A stretch of DNA of 64,000 nt from Nostocoides sp. F2B08 (lineage in GTDB: Bacteria; Actinomycetota; Actinomycetes; Actinomycetales; Dermatophilaceae), in the NCBI RefSeq assembly GCF_009184895.1, contig NZ_WESE01000003.1:1-64000 (forward strand). Direction: 5' to 3'. The number at the start of each line of letters is the position of its first letter. Position 1 is the stretch's first letter. Positions 57,741-64,000 of the stretch are shown here, piece after piece. The notes under the pieces were generated by a model. That model worked only from the letters and a program-made list of their open reading frames with translations, did not search any database and was not told the origin of the DNA. The position numbers were made by a program, and so were the translations under genes.

Positions 57741-58807
57741 ACGTGAAGACCAGAGAACTGACAGCGCGCGAGGCCAAGCTTGAAGCGCTGCACCAGAAGC
57801 TGACCGACTCCGTCGGTGCGTTGGTCACCGGCGATGACTGGAAGCAGGCCCTGGAGTTCGCCTCCCAGTTCCGCTCACGCTCGTTCAACAACACAATCCT
57901 GATCTGCGTCCAGCACCAGGCCGCCTTCGAGCAGGGCCGGGTACCAGAACCGATGCCGACCTATGTGGCCGGCTTTCACCAGTGGCTCACCCTGGGCCGG
58001 GCCGTGATGAAGGGCCAGAGCGGGTATGCGATCCTCGCCCCGGTCACCGCCCGGTTCGCCTCCGCCACCCCGCCCGACCCGGCCTCGTGGCGACGCCTGT
58101 CCAGTGGCGAGAAGCCCGCGCGCGGGGAGGCGGTGCGCTCGAAGCTGGTCGGCGTCAAGCCCGCCCACGTCTGGGACGTTTCGCAGACCGACGGTTCACC
58201 CATCCCCGAGCCGCCGGCCCCGCGGCTGCTGCGCGGGCAGGCACCAGCAGGATTGTGGGATGGGCTCGCGGACCAGATCACCGCTCGCGGCTTCGAGCTG
58301 CGTCTGGTCTCGAGCGCGGCCTCGATTGGCGGAGCCAACGGCCTGACCGACTACCTGACGCGGGAGGTCTCGGTGCGTATGGACATCGATGACGCAGCCC
58401 AGGTCAAGACGCTCGCTCACGAGCTGGGCCATGTCATGCTCCACGGCCCTGGGAACGCCGATGCTGCCATGCACCGTGGCATCGCCGAGGTCGAAGCGGA
58501 GTCGGTCGCGCTGATGGTGGGTGCCGCTCACGGTTTGCCGACCGATGACTACACGATCCCGTATGTCGCATCGTGGGCATCCAGCGTCCCTGGCAGGACA
58601 GCGGTGCAGGTCGTGCAGTCCACCGCCGAGCGGGTCCGCGGCGCCGCGGTGACGATCTTGGACAAGCTCGATACGGTGCAGGGCGGTGACGGCAGCCCGC
58701 CGGGCCTCGACCGCGAGGGGATCCGCCGCGAGGGCCTGGCCTCCGGGCCCGGCGCAGTCCCGGGACAGGCGCTTGCGCAGCGGCAGGTTGAGACGGTCGG
58801 GCTATGA
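57737..58807 (+). CDS. ArdC-like protein with HELGH metallopeptidase motif
   Basis: The 356-residue protein starts at ATG 57737 (ATGA overlap). Residues about 15-130 are the ArdC N-terminal domain (WKQALEFASQFRSRSFNNTI, GRAVMKGQSGYAILAPV), which binds single-stranded DNA in known ArdC. The C-terminal part has the zinc peptidase motif TLAHELGHVMLHGPG near residues 225-240 and a downstream Glu in AEVEAESVALMVGAAHGLP. ArdC proteins protect incoming DNA from restriction. Its place inside the transfer operon suggests co-expression or export with the DNA. Confidence 0.85.
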   Translation: MNVKTRELTAREAKLEALHQKLTDSVGALVTGDDWKQALEFASQFRSRSFNNTILICVQHQAAFEQGRVPEPMPTYVAGFHQWLTLGRAVMKGQSGYAILAPVTARFASATPPDPASWRRLSSGEKPARGEAVRSKLVGVKPAHVWDVSQTDGSPIPEPPAPRLLRGQAPAGLWDGLADQITARGFELRLVSSAASIGGANGLTDYLTREVSVRMDIDDAAQVKTLAHELGHVMLHGPGNADAAMHRGIAEVEAESVALMVGAAHGLPTDDYTIPYVASWASSVPGRTAVQVVQSTAERVRGAAVTILDKLDTVQGGDGSPPGLDREGIRREGLASGPGAVPGQALAQRQVETVGL

Positions 58808-59328
58808 GCATGCTCAACGCTGCCGCGCCGTATCGGCGAGAGGACCGGCAGCTGGCGCGGGTACCGGTGGTGTTGCCGCTGGTCGACGTCGTCGTCGACG
58901 AGCGGGGCTACCTGACGGTGAGCCTGGATCGTGAGCCGTACTCCGCCGACGGCGTGTTGATTCGCGATGACCTCCAGCGGGTGCTCGATGACATCGCTGC
59001 CGACCTCGGCACGGCAGTCCGGGTCGAGGTCCGTGAGGCGGACGGCTCGACCTTCACCGACATCGTCACCCCACGAACGCAGTCGGTGCCCGATGCTGCT
59101 CTGGGCGCGCGGCCCGCTCTGGCCTCAGCGTTTGGGATCTGCGCTGAGGGCTTCACCGCAGGTGAGCCCGTCGAGGTTTGTCTGGTCGTCGCCCGCCAGA
59201 TCGCCGATGAGGACGGCACCACGCACCTTCGGCTGCCCCCGGCTTTGCTCGACGCCCACCCGCAGGTGGTCCTGCTCGGACGGGCCTCGGGTGTGGTCGC
59301 ACTCGCGCTCAGCGAGAGTGCGCAGTGA
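58804..59328 (+). CDS. Hypothetical transfer-operon protein
   Basis: The 174-residue product starts at ATG 58804 with a four-base overlap. The central part (LPLVDVVVDERGYLTVSLDR, GVLIRDDLQRVLDDIAADLG, VRVEVREADGSTFTDIV) is alternating strands and helices without motifs. It is regularly found between ArdC-like and TraG-like genes in related elements. Function unknown. Confidence 0.75.
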   Translation: MSMLNAAAPYRREDRQLARVPVVLPLVDVVVDERGYLTVSLDREPYSADGVLIRDDLQRVLDDIAADLGTAVRVEVREADGSTFTDIVTPRTQSVPDAALGARPALASAFGICAEGFTAGEPVEVCLVVARQIADEDGTTHLRLPPALLDAHPQVVLLGRASGVVALALSESAQ

Positions 59329-61088
59329 ACCCACGCGGGCAAGGAGTCGATGACCACCTGGTCAACCTCGGCCTCCTCCTCATCGCTGCACTGGGCGCCA
59401 TCGCCGCTCTCCTGCGGCTCGCGGGCACGCTCGCCGCGTGGCTCGCCGGAGCCGCCACCCCGCGTGGTGGGTGGGCTTCAGGGCTGGGCGTCCTCACCCA
59501 CCCCGCCGACCCAGGCGCCGCGCTCGGCGCCGACGGGATCACTCCATGGGTCTACTGGCTCGTCCTGGCAGTCATGGTGGCCGTCACCGCCGCCGCAGCG
59601 ACGTCGGCGTGGCGAGGCATCGCCTCGATCAAGCACACCAGCACCAGCGACCCGCACCGCCGTGCCGGAGTGGCCACCGCACGGGACGTGCGAACTGCCG
59701 CATCGCGCAAGGCACTGCTCTCACGCGGACGCACCCTGCGCCCATCGCTGCACAGGGCCCGACCATCCGATATCGGCTACCTCATCGGGAGAGCCTGCGG
59801 GCAGCAGGTGTGGGCCTCGGTCGAGGACTCGATCCTGCTGCTCGGCCCGCCACGTTCCGGCAAGGGCCTGCACGTGGTCATCAACGCCATCCTCGACGCG
59901 CCCGGCGCCGTCATCACCACCGCGACCCGTCCGGACAACATCGCCGCCACTCTCAGCGCCCGCAGCAAACACGGCCCGGTCGCGGTCTTCGACCCGCAAC
60001 AGCTCGCAGAAGGCCTGCCCGCCGGCCTTCGCTGGTCACCCGTGCGCGGCTGCCAGGATCCGCTGACCGCGATGATCCGCGCCACCGGCCTGGCGTCGGC
60101 CACCGGCCTGTCCACCGGCGGAGTCGAATCCGGCGGGTTCTGGGAAGGCAAGACCCGCACCGCCCTCCAAGCACTGCTCCACGCAGCAGCCCTCGACGAC
60201 CGCTCCCCGCGCGAGCTGTTCAGCTGGACCCTCTCCCCCTCCGCCGCAGCCGATGCGGTCTCGATCCTGGCTAGCCACCCCCGGGCGGCACCCGGCTGGG
60301 CCGACTCCCTCGAATCCACGATCCACGCCGACCCCCGCACCCGCGACTCGATCTGGATGGGCGTCTCCCTGGCGCTGTCCTGTCTGGCCGACCCCCGCGT
60401 CCTGGACGCCGTCTCGCCCAAACCCGGCGAGCACTTCGACCCCACCAGCTTCCTGACCAACAACGGCACCCTCTACCTCCTGGCAACCGGAGCAGGCGCC
60501 GGCGCGTCCTGGTCGCTCGTGGCGGCATTCATCGAAGACCTTGTCGAGACCGCCCGCCACCTCGCCGCCGCCTCCCCCGGGGCGCGACTCGACCCGCCCC
60601 TGCTCCTGGCCCTCGACGAGATCGGCAACCTCTCCCCACTTCCGTCACTGCCCGTCCTCATGGCCGAAGGAGGAGGCACCGGAGTGACCACCATGCCGGT
60701 GCTCCAATCCCTCTCCCAGGCGCGCGACAAGTGGGGCGACCACGCAGCCGGCGCCATCTGGGACGCCAGCATCGTCAAGGTCATCCTCGGCGGCACCTCA
60801 TCAGCGCGTGACCTCCAAGATCTCGCCGCCCTCATCGGCGAACGCGACGAACGCACCGACACCATCTCCATCGGCGAGCACGGCTACCGGTCCCTGCAGC
60901 GTTCCATCCGTCGCGTGTCCGTCATGCCCCCCGAGGCGATCCGCACCCTTCCCTTCGGAACCGCCCTGGTCCTCTTGCGCAGCGCCCCACCACTGGTCAC
61001 CACGCTTCGCCCCTGGACCGACCGCGACGACGCCGAGCAACTGCACCACGAACGCGCGCAGGTCGAGGGCACACTGCGTCGCCGGTGA
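59325..61088 (+). CDS. VirD4/TraG-type coupling protein
   Basis: The 587-residue protein starts at GTG 59325 (GTGA overlap). Two N-terminal helices (VNLGLLLIAALGAIAALLRL and WVYWLVLAVMVAVTAAAATS) are followed by the motor domain: Walker A SILLLGPPRSGKGLHVVINA near residue 180, Walker B PPLLLALDEIGNLSPLPSLP and GGTGVTTMPVLQSLSQARDK. It recruits the relaxase-DNA complex to the secretion channel. The relaxase itself is not in the window and presumably lies beyond the right edge. Confidence 0.9.
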   Translation: MNPRGQGVDDHLVNLGLLLIAALGAIAALLRLAGTLAAWLAGAATPRGGWASGLGVLTHPADPGAALGADGITPWVYWLVLAVMVAVTAAAATSAWRGIASIKHTSTSDPHRRAGVATARDVRTAASRKALLSRGRTLRPSLHRARPSDIGYLIGRACGQQVWASVEDSILLLGPPRSGKGLHVVINAILDAPGAVITTATRPDNIAATLSARSKHGPVAVFDPQQLAEGLPAGLRWSPVRGCQDPLTAMIRATGLASATGLSTGGVESGGFWEGKTRTALQALLHAAALDDRSPRELFSWTLSPSAAADAVSILASHPRAAPGWADSLESTIHADPRTRDSIWMGVSLALSCLADPRVLDAVSPKPGEHFDPTSFLTNNGTLYLLATGAGAGASWSLVAAFIEDLVETARHLAAASPGARLDPPLLLALDEIGNLSPLPSLPVLMAEGGGTGVTTMPVLQSLSQARDKWGDHAAGAIWDASIVKVILGGTSSARDLQDLAALIGERDERTDTISIGEHGYRSLQRSIRRVSVMPPEAIRTLPFGTALVLLRSAPPLVTTLRPWTDRDDAEQLHHERAQVEGTLRRR

Positions 61089-61155
61089 CCACCGGAACAC
61101 CTGACTCGTGAGAGCGGTCGCCATCCCGGGCACCGCGCGAGGTCAGGAGTCAGCC

Positions 61156-61587
61156 ATGACGATTCCCACCCAGTTGAGCTTGCAGGGGTTCATCGCCACC
61201 GAGCCGCAACTGTCGTTCGGGGAGAGCGGCCACGCCCGGTTCTACTGCCGGGTTGGTATCGAGCAGCACCGCAAGGAGGCCGACGGTGCGTTCACCAAGG
61301 TTGAGCCGGTCTATTGCGACCTGGTCCTCTTCGACCGGGCGGCCGAGCGGGCGTACAGCAGGTTCAAGCCCGGTGACCAGATTCTGGCCTCTGGCTACAT
61401 CCACGAGTACGAGCAGGAAAGCCAAGGCGGTGTCAGCCGACTCCGGGAGCAGTTCGTCGCCCGCCGCCTCGGGCATGACTGCCTACGCACCCGATACGTC
61501 GTAGACCGCGGCCAAGCCATGCCGCCAGAGCGGCGTGTCCGCGAGGCTGCGGTGGCCAACCACCCTTCCCCCGCCGTCGGCAACTGA
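61156..61587 (+). CDS. Single-stranded DNA-binding protein-like
   Basis: ATG 61156 has AGGAGTCAGCC upstream; 143 residues. The OB-fold reads LQGFIATEPQLSFGESGHAR, FYCRVGIEQHRKEADGAF and VYCDLVLFDRAAERAYSRFK, ending with PGDQILASGYIHEYE. The acidic C-terminal tip of standard SSB is missing. It probably coats transferred single strands of the element. Confidence 0.85.
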   Translation: MTIPTQLSLQGFIATEPQLSFGESGHARFYCRVGIEQHRKEADGAFTKVEPVYCDLVLFDRAAERAYSRFKPGDQILASGYIHEYEQESQGGVSRLREQFVARRLGHDCLRTRYVVDRGQAMPPERRVREAAVANHPSPAVGN

Positions 61588-61599
61588 TCGGCGTCAGCA

Positions 61600-62163
61600 A
61601 TGAGCACACGAGTTGAGCCGGCCCAGGAAGGCCTGGACATCGAAGACCTCGAGTTTGCGCAGGGCGGGTTCGACGGGCCCGGTTACGGGTTCGGGGTCGC
61701 CGACGTCAATGACGGCCAGGTCCTGCGTCCGATCAACTGGAACCTGCTCACCGCGGAGGAGGCTCTGCTGGAGTGGGCCGACCTGGACGCCTGGGTCCAG
61801 TGGCTTCGCCGCACCTTCGGGCTCCCGCCGAGTGTGGTGCCCCCGCTGTGGCACCGCCACGACGAGCTGGTCTGGGAGCTCTCAGCCCTGCACACCCACT
61901 GGCTCAACGCCTACGACCCCGACGGCACACCCTCAGGACCGATCGGCTGGCTACGCGACTTCGCCGACGCCCGTCACCGACTCCGCGAGTGGGTCTCCAG
62001 CGCCGGCTGTCGCCTCGACCGTGACCGCCCCACCCGGCAGACCACCTGGCCCGGGGAGGCACCACCCGAGGCCAGCGGTGAGGTCGAGATCCTCGACCGC
62101 CACGCCGACTTCGTGCGGTTCGTCACCGAGGACATCGCCGCCCGACGCCGCACCCGGGCATAG
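61600..62163 (+). CDS. DUF4913 protein
   Basis: The 187-residue protein starts at ATG 61600. Its core is INWNLLTAEEALLEWADLDA, WVQWLRRTFGLPPSVVPPLW, HRHDELVWELSALHTHWLNA and GWLRDFADARHRLREW, the DUF4913 pattern of conserved Trp and His residues. These proteins are restricted to actinobacterial plasmids and integrative elements, near transfer genes. Function unknown. Confidence 0.85.
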   Translation: MSTRVEPAQEGLDIEDLEFAQGGFDGPGYGFGVADVNDGQVLRPINWNLLTAEEALLEWADLDAWVQWLRRTFGLPPSVVPPLWHRHDELVWELSALHTHWLNAYDPDGTPSGPIGWLRDFADARHRLREWVSSAGCRLDRDRPTRQTTWPGEAPPEASGEVEILDRHADFVRFVTEDIAARRRTRA

Positions 62164-62294
62164 CCCCGGCGCCCTGACAACCCTCGTGGCCGGCTCATCT
62201 AGGGCGGTTGTCCACACCCGAACCGACTCACCTCGTCCGAACCGACCCGCCCCTCCCACGGTGGAAGACACCCCTGGCAACCACGGAGGTCCCC

Positions 62295-62600
62295 ATGCTC
62301 CTCGCCCACGCGATCACCCTCGGGCAGGCCCGCTCCCACCTGGCCGCCCTGGCCGACCGCGCCGTCACGATCGAGGCCTCCAGCGGCTACGAGCGTGTCC
62401 TGCTCCGCCTCGACGCCCTCCACGGCGAGGACATCCCGGCCATCCACCCGGTCCCGTCGGGCGACCGCGACGAGCTGTTCGACCTCGCGCGTGACGCGAT
62501 CGAGGACCTGACCGGTCACGGCCTGGACCCCCTGACCGTCGAGCTGGTCCTAGACCTGCTCTCCACCGCCAGGGACCTCGACGAGCCCGACGAGCCCTGA
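62295..62600 (+). CDS. Small hypothetical protein of the element
   Basis: ATG 62295 is preceded by GGAGGTCCCC; 101 residues, mostly helical and acidic (LGQARSHLAALADRAVTIEA, ELFDLARDAIEDLTGHGLDP). No motif. ATG of the next gene shares the last base of its stop. Confidence 0.7.
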   Translation: MLLAHAITLGQARSHLAALADRAVTIEASSGYERVLLRLDALHGEDIPAIHPVPSGDRDELFDLARDAIEDLTGHGLDPLTVELVLDLLSTARDLDEPDEP

Positions 62601-63913
62601 TGTACGGCCAGAACACCGACGTGCTGCGCGAGAGCCTGCGCGAGCTGCTCACCTTCCACCGCATCCAACACCGCATCGGCGGAGCCGGACCTCGGCACGT
62701 GCCGGCGACCACCACAGCTGAGGAACGACGGCTCATCGGCGAGCAGATCGCCCGCTACCGCCACAGCGTGCTCACCTGGTGCCACCAGGGCCTGTATGCG
62801 GCGAACCCGCACATCGACCACCAGAAGCTGACCCGACGCACCCGCGGGCCGGCCGAGGACCTGCGCCACCGCATCCACGCCGCCCTCGCCGCCGATCACG
62901 CGGGGCTGCCCACACTCACCGAGCTGACCACCACCCAGCCCTTCCGGCTGGTCGAGCTCTGGCGGCAGGCCTCCCGCGCCTGCGCCCTCGGCGAGCACGA
63001 CTTCACCGCCGGGGCCGGGCACGGGCGGCTGTCCAAGGCACAGGCCCTCACCCTCGTCCACGACATCGCCGAGGTCACCGAAGCCCTGACCGCTCTGGAC
63101 CGCCGCTATGACGGCGTCCCCGGCTGGCAGCACCTGACGAACAAGACCCGGCTGGCACGAGCGGCGCAGGCCTGCGCGACCTACTCCCGCTACAGCGACC
63201 CCTCCTACTCCATCGACCACCACGGTTGGGACGCCCCCGCCCAGCTCATCGAGGGTCCAGGGCTGCCCGGTCTCGCCGGTGTGGTGCAGGCCCAGCACAA
63301 CCTCCTGGTCCACCTGGGCACCATCCCCAACGCCCACAGCCTGCGCGTGATCCTCGACTCCCAACGCTGCCTCTCCCACGAGGCAGCCACACGGCTCACA
63401 GACCGTGACCCGGACCGTGCCGCCCGCTGGGCGCACCGTGGCCAGGTCTACGGCAGCCTCGTCCGGCAGACCCGCGACATCGGCGGCAACCTCGGCACCG
63501 GAGGCCTGGCCGCCGGTCAGGGCTCCATCGCCGCGGCCAGGATGCGCAAGCTCCCCCACGACGCGCTCAACGACCCCACCCAGGCACGGCAGCTTGAACG
63601 GATCAGTGCCTGCATCGACCAGCGCGTCGCCGACGCGCTGCGGTACGGCATCACGAAGCGCCTCTACCTCCAACGGGCCAACGTCCTCGGACTTCAGGAT
63701 CGCGACGGGACCCTGGAACACGTCATCCGTAAGAGGTTCATCCCGATGACCGGCCCGCTGAAGGCCACACTCATCGATCTCGCCAGGAACCAGCTGCGCC
63801 CGGAGCCGGTCCGACGAGACCTCCCACGTCCAGGTGCCGCGGAGAGCAGGATCGACTTCCAGGCCGCTCTGCACCACCGTCGGGGCGACACCCGACCATC
63901 GCAGACGTTGTGA
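62600..63913 (+). CDS. Hypothetical transfer-associated protein
   Basis: The 437-residue protein starts at ATG 62600. It is helical and Arg/His-rich (LTFHRIQHRIGGAGPRHVP, LIGEQIARYRHSVLTWCHQG, TLVHDIAEVTEALTALDRRY) without transmembrane helices or nucleotide-binding motifs. The many basic helices could bind DNA. Similar long unknown proteins occur after DUF4913 genes in actinobacterial elements. No function can be assigned. Confidence 0.75.
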   Translation: MYGQNTDVLRESLRELLTFHRIQHRIGGAGPRHVPATTTAEERRLIGEQIARYRHSVLTWCHQGLYAANPHIDHQKLTRRTRGPAEDLRHRIHAALAADHAGLPTLTELTTTQPFRLVELWRQASRACALGEHDFTAGAGHGRLSKAQALTLVHDIAEVTEALTALDRRYDGVPGWQHLTNKTRLARAAQACATYSRYSDPSYSIDHHGWDAPAQLIEGPGLPGLAGVVQAQHNLLVHLGTIPNAHSLRVILDSQRCLSHEAATRLTDRDPDRAARWAHRGQVYGSLVRQTRDIGGNLGTGGLAAGQGSIAAARMRKLPHDALNDPTQARQLERISACIDQRVADALRYGITKRLYLQRANVLGLQDRDGTLEHVIRKRFIPMTGPLKATLIDLARNQLRPEPVRRDLPRPGAAESRIDFQAALHHRRGDTRPSQTL

Positions 63914-63962
63914 CCGTGCAGGGCCCAGGGCCGTTTATCGCCCGTGTAGAGAGGAGAGGCTG

Positions 63963-64000
63963 ATGTCCGTTCGCTCTGAGAGCGCTTCTGGTGAGCAGCA
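63963..64000 (+). CDS. Start of next gene, cut by window edge
   Basis: ATG 63963 follows GAGAGGAGAGGCTG, a good ribosome site 49 bases after the previous gene. The 12 codons in view read MSVRSESASGEQ. By position it could be a relaxase or another transfer protein; nothing in the sequence decides. Confidence 0.5.
   Translation, partial: MSVRSESASGEQ

Noticed and set aside
62516-63877. 453-residue minus-strand frame near the right edge
   Set aside because: Gly/Val-rich shadow of the plus-strand gene 62600-63913, which has coupled starts and fits the operon.
1-64000. CRISPR array or rRNA operon
   Set aside because: No regularly spaced direct repeats with unique spacers and no rRNA-like sequence were seen.

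Overview
The window is high-GC actinobacterial DNA, most likely from the order Micrococcales (inference from GC-rich codon use, GTG/TTG starts, leaderless promoters, and families such as SCO6880, DUF6112, CmtR-like ArsR and MtrA-type cell-wall hydrolases). No rRNA, complete tRNA or CRISPR array is visible. Two regions differ in character. From 1 to about 38.9 kb there is a patchwork accessory region of short operons, two insertion sequences and several decayed genes. From about 39 to 64 kb there is one long plus-strand conjugative-element operon, interrupted by a nested metal-resistance insertion.

Accessory region. The left end holds a duplicated 17-residue-repeat protein gene (one copy cut by the window edge), a cupin and a lone OLD-type ATPase/TOPRIM nuclease (2.2-3.9 kb). 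Next are a membrane-protein operon with a GntR/YtrA regulator (4.0-5.9 kb), a phage-lysin-like group (6.0-7.9 kb), a small Cys-Cys-tailed peptide coupled to a SagB-type oxidase (8.1-9.5 kb), and a tyrosinase with three bulb-lectin domains (9.9-12.0 kb). An IS256-family element (12.2-13.6 kb) follows, then a 1017-residue FAD oxidase with a partner gene (14.2-17.9 kb), a SIMPL protein, a GNAT enzyme, an organomercurial-lyase-like protein, an ABC exporter pair and a secreted alpha/beta hydrolase. At 26.5-28.3 kb a Crp/Fnr regulator, a DUF6448 protein whose predicted mature N-terminus starts His-Cys-Asp as in nickel superoxide dismutase, and a SodX-like protease form a compact locus with an FNR-type box. 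An IS110-family element then abuts a decayed mercury locus (truncated merR, frameshifted and truncated merA, broken neighbours; 28.6-31.9 kb). At 32.2-38.9 kb are VKOR, DsbA, an M23 peptidase, a CDF transporter, a P1B ATPase, an ArsR regulator and a ZIP transporter.

Conjugative element. A prim-pol replication protein, accessory proteins, a ParB-domain protein, a membrane protein and an M23 hydrolase (39.3-44.3 kb) lead toward the transfer genes: DUF6112 proteins, a TrbL-like membrane protein, an SCO6880-family protein, a VirB4-like ATPase, an ArdC-like protein, a VirD4/TraG coupling protein, an SSB-like protein and several accessory genes (52.1-64 kb). Most neighbours overlap by about 4 bases, so the operon appears translationally coupled. 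Between the M23 gene and the first DUF6112 gene lies an insertion of about 7.8 kb. It holds a tyrosine recombinase, a small HTH protein and a zinc-ribbon recombinase-like protein, and cargo of VKOR, DsbA, P1B ATPase, CmtR-like ArsR and an isoprenylcysteine-methyltransferase-like protein. This cargo repeats the DsbA/VKOR plus P1B-ATPase/ArsR theme seen at 32-38 kb.

The points most worth following are the NiSOD-like HCD protein/protease locus, the SagB-associated small peptide, a dispersed intergenic motif present in at least 12 copies across the first 34 kb, and the recombinase trio carrying thiol-oxidation and metal-efflux cargo.
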